From Heliomarina baculiformis (lineage in GTDB: Bacteria > Pseudomonadota > Alphaproteobacteria > Rhodobacterales > Rhodobacteraceae): DNA of 64,000 nt. The stretch lies in assembly GCF_019966545.1 (NCBI RefSeq), contig NZ_JAIMIC010000004.1:372001-436000 (forward strand), in the 5' to 3' direction. Below the pieces are notes generated by a model. That model was not told the DNA's origin. It saw nothing but the letters and a program-made list of their open reading frames with translations, and did no database searches. This document shows positions 1 through 7,915 of the stretch, in pieces. The position numbers and the translations under genes were made by a program. Each line of letters begins with the position of its first letter. The stretch's first letter is position 1.

Positions 1-60
1 TTAGAGCGGGATGCGTGACGCGGCGGTTCGATGGACGCCGGACGGCAAACGGTGGTTGTA

Positions 61-100
61 AAAACGAAAAGCTCAGGAGTTTTCCTGAGCTTTTCGTTTT
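61..100. terminator. Perfect 18-bp hairpin, probable bidirectional intrinsic terminator
   Basis: The two arms at 61-78 and 83-100 are exact reverse complements around a 4-nt loop. The arms start with AAAACGAAAAGCTC, so each strand ends in a T-rich tract (CTTTTCGTTTT). It lies 34 bp beyond the stop of the minus-strand response regulator and would end that operon. On the plus strand it could also end a gene entering from the left of the window. Confidence 0.85.
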
Positions 101-133
101 CATCGCGATCCGATGAATAATGAATCTTGAGAG

Positions 134-547
134 CTAGTGAGAACGCTCGGCGTTTTCGTCCGCGTTCTTGGCGAGCAGTTCCATGAGGCAGTTGCCAAGC
201 TGACGGCCATTGGTCGGCTTCGGGCAAAAGGCCGCATCCGGGAAGGAGGCCGAAATCTGGTCTTCAAGCGCATGACCCGAATGGAAGATGATCTGCGTGC
301 CGCGCTTTTCGAGTTCGCGGGCCAGAGGGAATACCTCACCGTCTTTAACGCGCACATCAAGTATCGCTGCGTCAGGCCGTTCGTTTTCAAGGATTTTGAG
401 ACCATCACGCACGCTCGCGCACTGGCCGACGACGTCGTAGCCAAGATCCTCCATCATGAACATGATGTCCATCGAGACGATGATTTCGTCTTCGCAGATG
501 AGAACTTTTATTTTGTCTTCTTTTGCCATCTGAATGTCATGTGCCAT
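134..547 (-). CDS. Single-domain response regulator (receiver only)
   Basis: This 137-residue protein is one CheY-like receiver domain with no output domain. The acidic pocket is E19/D20, the predicted phospho-acceptor is D64 in AAILDVRVKDG, and the conserved lysine is K110 in CPKPT. It should take phosphate from a histidine kinase and act by protein contact or as a phosphate sink. Its ATG lies 11 bp inside the end of the upstream kinase gene, so the two are probably translationally coupled and the kinase is the likely partner. ATG codons at 547 and 529 are both possible starts; the first is used. The pairing is inferred from position. Confidence 0.9.
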   Translation of the reverse strand: MAHDIQMAKEDKIKVLICEDEIIVSMDIMFMMEDLGYDVVGQCASVRDGLKILENERPDAAILDVRVKDGEVFPLARELEKRGTQIIFHSGHALEDQISASFPDAAFCPKPTNGRQLGNCLMELLAKNADENAERSH

Positions 548-3500
548 AATTCAATCTCATTTCTCTTCCGTTCGGTGAGGCGTCTACGGAGACGCTTCCG
601 TCAAGTTGATCCGCAGCAATCTGGACCAGCATTGAACCGAACCCTGCTTTTTGCTCTCCATGTTCAAATTCGTCGGAATAGGATTCGTTCCATAATATCT
701 CTAATTTCCCTTTAACGGGTGCTTCCCAGGACACATGCAGAATGCCTTCAATCGGCCCAAGGACGCCGTATTTCGCTGCATTTGTAGCCCATTCATGCAG
801 AATAAGCGACAGAGGTGACAAATCGCCGCTGTCTACTGTGACATTCGGACCCTTCATGTCGTAGCGGTCTTCGCCGGCATAGGGTGACAGTGTTGCCTCG
901 ATCACATCCCTCAGGCTGACAGGGGCACCGCTTTGCTGCTGGCTGAGATTGTGCGACCGCGCCAGCGCGGCCACACGGGTTTCCACGCCTTCGACAACTT
1001 CGCCCACCGTGGTCGCGGAGCGGCCCACAAGCCGCAGCATGCCCGAGATTATCGAGAACATGTTCTTCACGCGATGGTTCATCTCGCGCAGCATCAGCTC
1101 GCGAATACGCGCCGCTTCGTTCTGTGCGGTGACATCCGAGATCACCCCGAGCAAACGGAACACTCGGCGCGGTCCATCGGCGCGACCGTAGAGCCGGATT
1201 TCGCGGCTCTGGCCGTCGGCTTCCTGCAGGGTGACGGTCACATCGAGTTCGTCCTGCTGCGAGATATCCTCGAAGGCGTCGGACAAAATCTTCTGATTTT
1301 CCTTGTCGAGCGACTTGGCCGCCTCTTCCAGGGGAAGGTCCTCTGGCGATTTTTCCGGCAGGCCGAGCAGGGCCTTGCTGGTCTCGTCAAGGCGCAGCAT
1401 CTGCGTTGAGGGTATGAACTCCCAGACGCCAAGCTCGGTGACTTCGAGCGCAAGCCGCAGGCGGTCGCCTTCCTCGGCAAGGGCCTGTTCGAGCCGGAGT
1501 TCCTGCGTCAGGTTCGTGAACACCAGAGTGGCACCGTCGATACTATCGTCAGAGCCCTTGTAGGGCGTGACCAGCAATGACCATGTGGTGCCGCCGGTCA
1601 TGTCGCGGACGTGCAGGGACTTGGCCTCGCCGCCGTTGATCACGTCGGTCGTGGCCTGAATGATTTCGCCGTTTTCCAGAACAACGCTGCTGACTTCGTT
1701 CAGCGGCCGCCCCCGGTCGCCGCGGCGGAACGGATAAATTTCAAGGATCGCCTCGGTGTAGTTGCGGATGTGCAGGTTGCTGTCCACCACCACCAGCGGC
1801 AGCGCTGTGGAGGAAAAGAAGTTGTGCAGGTCGGCATTGGCGACAGAAAGCTGATCGACCTTTGATTTCAGCTCGTCGTTGACGGTGGCGAGTTCCTCGT
1901 TTGTCGATTGAAGCTCTTCGTTCATCGACATCATTTCTTCGTTCGAGCTTTTCAGCTCTTCATTTGCGGTCTCGAGTTCCTCGACCGTGATATGCAGGCG
2001 GGCGCGGGTCGAGCGCAGATCTTCCTCGAGGCTCTGAACATGGCTGTCCGACGGGTTCAGTTCCTCGATATCGGCGTCGTCGATCGCTTCGAATTTCTCG
2101 CGGTCCTGAAAGATCAGCAGCGTGGTGCCATCGCTCAGGCCCTCGGCAATCAGGTCAAGCTGCTGCTGGCCGAATTCGGAGCGGGCGCTGAGATCGCGGG
2201 TGACGGCGCGCTTGCCGGGTTCCGGGCCGCGCCGGATCAGGGCCGAGACGGCCTCGCGCAGGCCGGGGCGGGCCAGCGACTGGATGTGCTGGGCGGATTC
2301 CGAGCCGGGTTCGAGGGCGAGATACTTGCTGAGGCGGCCGGTGGAACCAAGGATCTTGCCCGCGGCGGTGACGTGCACAGTCGCCGGTGCGTACGCCTGC
2401 AGGATGCGGTCTGCAGCGATGCCACGCTGCCATGTCACGCGCGTCGCTTCCCGGTCGTCACGAGCGGAATCACGGTAGTCATTGTCTGAACTACGTTTGC
2501 CACGCAGATGCAGCGGATAATCGGAATCGCCATCCTTGCGACGGAAGAGCCGTGCGCTCTGATCGAGCGTTGCAAAGGCAGAGTCGAACCGGCCGATGGT
2601 TTCGGACGGGCCAAGGAACAGGGTGCCGCCGGGCCGGATCGCGTAGTGAAAGACGGGCAACGCATTGGATTGCAGCTTGTCACCGAAATAGATCAGCAGG
2701 TTGCGGCACGAAAGCAGGTCGATGTTCGAAAGCGGGGGGTCGCGCACCACCGAGTGCAGCGAAAAGCGGATCATGTCCCGGATGCGCGAATTGATCTGGA
2801 ACTTGCCTTCGCGGGCAATCGTGTAGAGTTCTCGCATCTCCTCCGGAATATCCGCAAGTGCCGCGATTGGGTAAAGTCCCTGCCGAGCAATTGTCAGCAT
2901 CTGTTCGTCAATGTCGGTGGCGAAAATCTGGATCGAGATGGATTTTTGCTGAAGCCGGACTTCCTCGGAGAACAGCATCGCGATGGAATAGGCTTCCTCG
3001 CCGCTGGAACAGCCGGGCACCCAGACGCGGATTTCCTCGCCCTTATTGTCACGTACCAGAGGTTCAATCACCTCGTTTCTCAGGACTTCGAAATGTTCGC
3101 TATCGCGGAAAAAGCGGGTGACGTTGATCAGGAGTTCGCGGAACAACGTCTCGCATTCTTCCTGATCCGTTTTGAGGCGTTCGAGATATTCGTTGCCATC
3201 CTGAAGGTCGAGTACCTGGATGCGCCGTTCGATCCGGCGCACAAGGGTTGAGGGTTTGTAATCGGTGAAATCGTGGCCGACGACCTTGTAGAGCTGATCG
3301 CAGATATCGCTGATACATTCCGCAACCGTGCGCGACAGGACAGGGTCGCCCTGCGCCAGCGATTTGTGAGCATAGAACTGCGTGATCGTATCGACGATCT
3401 GATCGGGGCGACGCACGAAGTCTACCATGCGTGTCGCCTTGGCCGCGTTGGGCATGCCGTCATAGCGCGCCGTTTCCGGCGTCTGGGCAATGCACAGCCC

Positions 3501-3953
3501 GCCGTGTTCCTTGATCGCGCGCAGGCCCGAACTGCCGTCTGCCCCGGTGCCGGACAGGATAACGCAGGCGGCATAGCGCCCCTGATCCAGCGCGAGGCTT
3601 TCGAAAAAGTCGTCGATCGGACGGCGCAGCCCGCGCGGCTGGGCGAATTCCGTCAGCTCCAGCACGCCCTCATGGATCGTAAGCCCGTGCCCCGGCGGAA
3701 TGATATAGACCTTGCCAGCCTCTACCTTTTCACCGCCCGATACCTGTTGCGCGTCAAGCGCCGTCTGCCGGCCGAGAAGCTCGGCCAGAAGGCTTTCGTG
3801 GTTCGGGTCGAGATGCTGGATCACGACGTATGCGAGGTTGGTTTCGGGATTGGCGGAGGCCAGCATCTCGCGGATTGCTTCAAGCCCGCCCGCAGATGCC
3901 CCGATTCCGACGATACAAAGGCGACGATCGTCCTCGTCGACTGGGTCATTCAT
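537..3953 (-). CDS. CheB/CheR-PAS-HWE hybrid sensor histidine kinase
   Basis: This 1138-residue soluble multidomain protein has no membrane segment. A CheB methylesterase domain comes first (about 10-195; S20 in GIGASAGG, H47 in VIQHLDPNH, and a later GTGADGSSG). A CheR methyltransferase domain follows (about 205-470; SAM-binding VPGCSSGEEAYS). Next come a heptad-rich coiled coil (ELKSSNEEMMSMNEEL), two PAS domains, and an HWE-family kinase core. The core shows phospho-His near 960 in REMNHRVKN, an N-box HEWATNAAKYG, and the WxE motif (WNE near 1088) that defines the family. It lies 35 bp after the LOV gene and overlaps the response regulator. Known members couple chemoreceptor-like modification domains to phosphorelays; the input signal here is unknown. 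The catalytic motifs of CheB and CheR look intact. Confidence 0.93.
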   Translation of the reverse strand: MNDPVDEDDRRLCIVGIGASAGGLEAIREMLASANPETNLAYVVIQHLDPNHESLLAELLGRQTALDAQQVSGGEKVEAGKVYIIPPGHGLTIHEGVLELTEFAQPRGLRRPIDDFFESLALDQGRYAACVILSGTGADGSSGLRAIKEHGGLCIAQTPETARYDGMPNAAKATRMVDFVRRPDQIVDTITQFYAHKSLAQGDPVLSRTVAECISDICDQLYKVVGHDFTDYKPSTLVRRIERRIQVLDLQDGNEYLERLKTDQEECETLFRELLINVTRFFRDSEHFEVLRNEVIEPLVRDNKGEEIRVWVPGCSSGEEAYSIAMLFSEEVRLQQKSISIQIFATDIDEQMLTIARQGLYPIAALADIPEEMRELYTIAREGKFQINSRIRDMIRFSLHSVVRDPPLSNIDLLSCRNLLIYFGDKLQSNALPVFHYAIRPGGTLFLGPSETIGRFDSAFATLDQSARLFRRKDGDSDYPLHLRGKRSSDNDYRDSARDDREATRVTWQRGIAADRILQAYAPATVHVTAAGKILGSTGRLSKYLALEPGSESAQHIQSLARPGLREAVSALIRRGPEPGKRAVTRDLSARSEFGQQQLDLIAEGLSDGTTLLIFQDREKFEAIDDADIEELNPSDSHVQSLEEDLRSTRARLHITVEELETANEELKSSNEEMMSMNEELQSTNEELATVNDELKSKVDQLSVANADLHNFFSSTALPLVVVDSNLHIRNYTEAILEIYPFRRGDRGRPLNEVSSVVLENGEIIQATTDVINGGEAKSLHVRDMTGGTTWSLLVTPYKGSDDSIDGATLVFTNLTQELRLEQALAEEGDRLRLALEVTELGVWEFIPSTQMLRLDETSKALLGLPEKSPEDLPLEEAAKSLDKENQKILSDAFEDISQQDELDVTVTLQEADGQSREIRLYGRADGPRRVFRLLGVISDVTAQNEAARIRELMLREMNHRVKNMFSIISGMLRLVGRSATTVGEVVEGVETRVAALARSHNLSQQQSGAPVSLRDVIEATLSPYAGEDRYDMKGPNVTVDSGDLSPLSLILHEWATNAAKYGVLGPIEGILHVSWEAPVKGKLEILWNESYSDEFEHGEQKAGFGSMLVQIAADQLDGSVSVDASPNGREMRLNYGT

Positions 3954-3988
3954 TCTACGCGGGTCTCTTGTTTAACTTTGGTTTCTTA

Positions 3989-4537
3989 TTAGTTTTCTTC
4001 GTTCAGCGAGAGTTTTGCAACCGTGGCAATAGAATCCGCGAGGATTTCAGCAGAGCCCATCATTGCAAGGCCAAAGTCCCGGCCCACGGATTCCACATCG
4101 GTGATGCTCTTGCGCAAATTCCGGTCGTTTCTTTCGATTTCCGATCGCATCATCGCCGATCCGAGATTGAACTGCGAAGCGAGGATGAACTGGGTCTGGG
4201 CGCGGCGGTCGCGCAGGCGGCTCATGAAAACGAAATTGTGAAAGGTCGAGCCGTCCTTGCGGTAATTGAGGATCGGGAATCTGCCGCTGTCGACGCTGTC
4301 GTCGTGAATGAATTCATGCAGCGCGTCGATTGCGCTGGCCTTGGTGTCGGGCCCCTGAAGAAGACGGCAGTTCTTGCCGATGACATCATCCGGTTCGTAA
4401 CCGGTCAGGTCGCAGAACGCCTTGTTCACCATTACAAGCGGTACATCTTCATTCTGCCGGGACAGGGCGAGTGCTACGCGGGATTTTTCAAAGTATTCGC
4501 TCAGGCTCTTGGGTAGCTCAGAGATATCGGAGGTCAT
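3989..4537 (-). CDS. Short LOV (PAS) blue-light photosensor
   Basis: This is a 182-residue protein with one PAS domain of the LOV type. The flavin-adduct signature GKNCRLLQG places the photoactive cysteine at C57. Other LOV hallmarks are NKAFCDLTGY before it, NYRKDGSTFHN for flavin contacts, and the glutamine in LASQFNL that senses the flavin. A C-terminal helical extension of about 60 residues follows, with no kinase or output domain, as in short-LOV proteins. The ATG at 4537 is chosen because it starts just before the folded domain; an in-frame start 90 bp upstream would add an unlikely tail. It lies 35 bp upstream of the CheB/CheR kinase gene on the same strand, so it may signal into that kinase. 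Light sensing is inferred from the motif. Confidence 0.88.
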   Translation of the reverse strand: MTSDISELPKSLSEYFEKSRVALALSRQNEDVPLVMVNKAFCDLTGYEPDDVIGKNCRLLQGPDTKASAIDALHEFIHDDSVDSGRFPILNYRKDGSTFHNFVFMSRLRDRRAQTQFILASQFNLGSAMMRSEIERNDRNLRKSITDVESVGRDFGLAMMGSAEILADSIATVAKLSLNEEN

Positions 4538-4714
4538 TCGTACTGGTTTTCCCGGGCTGGGTGCCTGACGGTTGAGGCATCTGATTTCACTAGCAATAGG
4601 GTACAGGACCTGCCGACCGCAAGTCATCTGAACCCAATCCGGCGGAAACTAGAGCTTGTCGAGGATTAGTAAACGGCGGAAAAGATCCTTTTTGTACGTT
4701 TCTGCTCTTCGGTC

Positions 4715-5533
4715 CTAAACCTCGGTCACTAATACCGATTGGTTCACAAGGCTTGCAGCACCGCCGTAGATCGTCATGAAAGCGATGTCCGCCGCGTCGC
4801 GGCCCACCGATATCTTGGCAATTCCGTTCGGCTCGGTCATGCCGGTGGCGTCGATCAGGTGCCATGCGCCGCCAAGGTAAACTTCTGCCAGCGCGTGAAA
4901 ATCCTGCGGTTTAACACCCAGTCCATAGCCCGATACCATGCGTGCAGGGATCGTCGAGGCCCGAACCAGCGTGATTACAAGATGAGCAAAATCACGGCAG
5001 ACCCCCTGCCGGGCGACGAAAGTCTCCAGCGCGGTGGTCTGTGCGTCGCTGGTGCCGATCACGTAGGTCAGGTTGTTGCGCACCCAGTCCAGAATATCGA
5101 GAACGCGCTGACCGCCACTGCTCGCGCCAAAATTGTCCTCGGCGAATTTCTGGAAAAGATCTGACGGGCAATAGCGGGACGGCACGAGGTAGGGCATCAC
5201 TTCCTCGGGCAGATTGCGCAGCAACATGGTCGGAAACGCCCGTATATCGGTATTGGGCCGCGTCACATCGATCAGCGCCGTATAGCGGCAGGAAAAGTTC
5301 TGCGCGACATGCGCCCAGACAAGGTTAGACGGCGCATCGCGGATCGTTAGCTGCGTGTCGGAGTAATAGGCATGATCAATCATCGTCTGGCGGTCGAAGT
5401 CGCCGACGCCGATTTGCAACAAGATATCCGCTGCCTGTGCCACGTCATATGCGAGGTCCACACTCACCGATAGCCGTCGGGCGGGACCGCTGGTGTCGCT
5501 CGACGTTTCGGAATGTTCTGAGTTGGATGACAT
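4715..5533 (-). CDS. Transglutaminase-like cysteine protease family protein
   Basis: The 272-residue protein has an N-terminal beta-rich region of the kind found in bacterial transglutaminase-like proteins, then a transglutaminase core. The catalytic triad is visible: C179 in RQGVCRDFAHL, H213 in DFHALAEVYL and D228 in WHLIDATG. There is no signal peptide, so it should be cytoplasmic. Members act as cysteine peptidases or amide hydrolases and substrates are rarely known. It is in the same orientation as, and 43 bp downstream of, the AI-2E-type permease. Confidence 0.9.
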   Translation of the reverse strand: MSSNSEHSETSSDTSGPARRLSVSVDLAYDVAQAADILLQIGVGDFDRQTMIDHAYYSDTQLTIRDAPSNLVWAHVAQNFSCRYTALIDVTRPNTDIRAFPTMLLRNLPEEVMPYLVPSRYCPSDLFQKFAEDNFGASSGGQRVLDILDWVRNNLTYVIGTSDAQTTALETFVARQGVCRDFAHLVITLVRASTIPARMVSGYGLGVKPQDFHALAEVYLGGAWHLIDATGMTEPNGIAKISVGRDAADIAFMTIYGGAASLVNQSVLVTEV

Positions 5534-5576
5534 GGATGCTCCTGTCGGGGCTGAAGTGGACGGACACTACGAGGCG

Positions 5577-6734
5577 TCAGGTCGGTGTGGATTCACGCGG
5601 TTGCTTTTCGCTTTCGTCATGCACCGGTTCGGAGGCGAAATCACCCAAGAATCGCGCGAGCGTCTGCATGTTTTCCATTTCGTCGCAGGCAATCTTTATC
5701 ACGATCAGAACGGGCAGGGCCACGATCATGCCAATGACCGACCAGATCCACGCGAAAAAGGCCACCGTAAGGAACACGACGGTGGTGTTGAGCCGCATCC
5801 GGCGCGAGATCACCATTGGCGTCACGAACTGGCCTTCGATCGAGGTCAGAAGGATGTAGGTGATGAACACGCCCGCCGTGGGCCAGAGCCCATCAAGGCT
5901 TATGAATGCGACCGCGGCGGCGATACAGGCGCCGAGCAGACCGCCAAGGTAAGGCACGAAGTTCAGCGCGAACCCCATCAGGCCGAAAAGGATCGCGCCG
6001 GGCATGTTCCACAACATCATGGCGATGCCGATGGAGACGCCAAGCCCTGCGTTGATCAGAGCGATACCCCCGAGGTAGTGGCCAAGCCGGTCTTCGATGG
6101 TATGGAGCACGGCAACAGCCTTTCGCTTGTCGCGAAAGCGACGAAGGCTTTGCACCGTTTTCGTCAGAAAGAGATCGCCAGAGGCGACAAGAAAGAATAG
6201 CAGGATCAGCGCCATCAGCACCTGGCTGGCAAACGACGGTGCCATGCTCATGATTGTGCCGACAACGCCAGCGTCGGAGACGACAGTGACCTCCACCGGC
6301 TTTTCCTCGTCCTCGTCGACGATATCCTTGGCAGCCTTGGTGGCCTCGTTCAGTGCTTCGATCGGGCCGCCCGTAGCGTTAACCTTTTCGTTGATCTGTT
6401 TCACCATCTCCGGCAGGTCGCGCATCATCTCGGCAGCGGGCGTGCTGAGCTGGAACGCCACCACGGCCAGGCCGACCCCCATCAACCCGGTGAAAAGCGC
6501 GGCCGAAATGGGAGAGGGCACACCGATCCGCGCAAGCAGGCGGCGCGGCCTGTTGAGAACCAGATAGCCAAGAAAGGCTGCTGTGACAGGGATGAGGAAA
6601 TCGCTGGCCCAGACCAGCGTGTGCAGAAGCAGTATGAGGAAGATGCCCCTGACGGGCCATTTCAGACCATGAGTTGAGGGACGCACCGGTCCCTGAAACT
6701 CGGGGGAAGGCTGGCTCGGTGGCTTGCTTTCCAT
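5577..6734 (-). CDS. AI-2E family (PerM-type) membrane permease
   Basis: This 385-residue protein has the hydrophobic pattern of the AI-2E/PerM family. A pair of N-terminal helices (about residues 28-60) is followed by another near 75-95, then a soluble loop of about 90 residues with charged stretch DEDEEK, then a bundle of four to five helices. Family motifs such as GGIALINAGLG and the FVPYLGGLLG segment are present. Members export small molecules or ions, and some are Na+/H+ antiporters; the substrate here cannot be read from sequence. It lies 43 bp downstream of the YihY gene. Confidence 0.9.
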   Translation of the reverse strand: MESKPPSQPSPEFQGPVRPSTHGLKWPVRGIFLILLLHTLVWASDFLIPVTAAFLGYLVLNRPRRLLARIGVPSPISAALFTGLMGVGLAVVAFQLSTPAAEMMRDLPEMVKQINEKVNATGGPIEALNEATKAAKDIVDEDEEKPVEVTVVSDAGVVGTIMSMAPSFASQVLMALILLFFLVASGDLFLTKTVQSLRRFRDKRKAVAVLHTIEDRLGHYLGGIALINAGLGVSIGIAMMLWNMPGAILFGLMGFALNFVPYLGGLLGACIAAAVAFISLDGLWPTAGVFITYILLTSIEGQFVTPMVISRRMRLNTTVVFLTVAFFAWIWSVIGMIVALPVLIVIKIACDEMENMQTLARFLGDFASEPVHDESEKQPRESTPT

Positions 6735-6777
6735 GTAATGCCTTCCGTTTGGCTATGTCTCCCGGTCCGGGATCGGT

Positions 6778-7716
6778 TCAGGCCGTCTCACCTGTGGTGA
6801 CCTTACGCGCCGGGGACCCTTTGGGTTCCGGTTCCGCGGCGTCGGCCCGTTTCTGCGCCCGGATGGTTTCGATCTCGGCGTTCAGTTCAGCCCCGAGCAG
6901 CACGATGAACGCTGAAATCCAGAGCCACATCAGCAGGACCACGATGCCGCCCAATGCGCCGAAACTTTCGTTGTAAGATCCGAAATTGCTGACGTAGAAA
7001 GCGAACCCGGCCGATGCGATGATCCACAGGGAGCACCCCACAACAGCACCGACAGAGGCCCATGACCATTGCGGGCGACGTCGGGACGGCCCGAACCGAT
7101 AGAGAAGGGAAAGCCCGAAGATCGTCATGAAGAAAATTGTGACGAGCGTCAGTATGGAAATCAGTAGTGACCAGCCCGGACCGAAGTCCATGAAAGACAG
7201 AAATGCGGGAATAGCCGTTGTTGCCAGCAGTCCAAGAAGTATGCCGATGATCAGGAAGACCGTCAGCACGAGATTGATCAGCGTCAGCACGATAAGCCCG
7301 CGCTTTTCCCGCTGGTTATAGGCGACATTCATGCCTTTGATCAGGCTGCCCATTCCGCGCGAGGCCGAATAGATCGCCAACAGAATGCCGAGTATCGCCG
7401 TCAGACCAAGCCCGCTTTGACGGCTGCCCGCAACGGAAGTTGCCTGATCGGTGATGATTTCGACCGCCTGATCCGGCATCAGTCCTTCGAGATGGTCGAT
7501 CTGGGTAACGATCTCGGTCGGATCGACGACCAGCCCGCTAATCGCCATCATCGCCGTGATCGCCGGGAACAGCGCGAGAAGGGCGTAAAAGGCGACACCT
7601 GCCGCCAATAGCCCGATCTGGTCATCAATGATCTTGTCCTTGATCCGCCAGCCGAGGCGCGTCCATTCCCGGAAACTCAGGCGGATCGGAAAGCCGGCAT
7701 TTGGCGGAGGGGGCAT
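6778..7716 (-). CDS. YihY/BrkB-family inner membrane protein
   Basis: The 312-residue protein has about six predicted transmembrane segments. The first contains GVAFYALLALFPAITAM, the family signature, and a later one is LGGIVVLLMWLWISAFIVLL, followed by the conserved GAELNAEIE. Once annotated as RNase BN, the family has no demonstrated nuclease role. The last 25 residues are charged and cytoplasmic. It heads the minus-strand run that leads to the light-sensor genes. Confidence 0.9.
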   Translation of the reverse strand: MPPPPNAGFPIRLSFREWTRLGWRIKDKIIDDQIGLLAAGVAFYALLALFPAITAMMAISGLVVDPTEIVTQIDHLEGLMPDQAVEIITDQATSVAGSRQSGLGLTAILGILLAIYSASRGMGSLIKGMNVAYNQREKRGLIVLTLINLVLTVFLIIGILLGLLATTAIPAFLSFMDFGPGWSLLISILTLVTIFFMTIFGLSLLYRFGPSRRRPQWSWASVGAVVGCSLWIIASAGFAFYVSNFGSYNESFGALGGIVVLLMWLWISAFIVLLGAELNAEIETIRAQKRADAAEPEPKGSPARKVTTGETA

Positions 7717-7770
7717 ATCATGTCCTTGCTACCCTGCGGTTCGAGACTTGCTCGTCCGAATGGGCCCGGA

Positions 7771-7839
7771 TCAGAATACAAAGCCCACAATGGCCAGAAC
7801 GACGACGACAAGACCAACCAGATAAATGATGTTATGCAT
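7771..7839 (-). CDS. 22-residue single-pass membrane peptide
   Basis: A tiny reading frame starts with ATG at 7839 and ends with TGA at 7771. It encodes MHNIIYLVG followed by an uninterrupted Val/Leu/Ile/Ala stretch ending GFVF, which is one transmembrane helix. A strong Shine-Dalgarno sequence (AAAGGAGAG) lies 5-8 nt upstream of the ATG, the best evidence that it is translated. It sits 54 bp upstream of the YihY gene on the same strand and could be the first gene of that operon. Function unknown. Confidence 0.6.
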   Translation of the reverse strand: MHNIIYLVGLVVVVLAIVGFVF

Positions 7840-7915
7840 TTTGACTCTCCTTTGTATCGAAGAGTCAACTTATTGCGGTTGCAAGAGGTTCCCTGCCGGT
7901 TTGCAGGCGCCCCGG

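Noticed and set aside
1-18. Possible C-terminal end of a plus-strand gene (LERDA then TGA)
   Set aside because: Only five codons are visible, so it cannot be told from chance.
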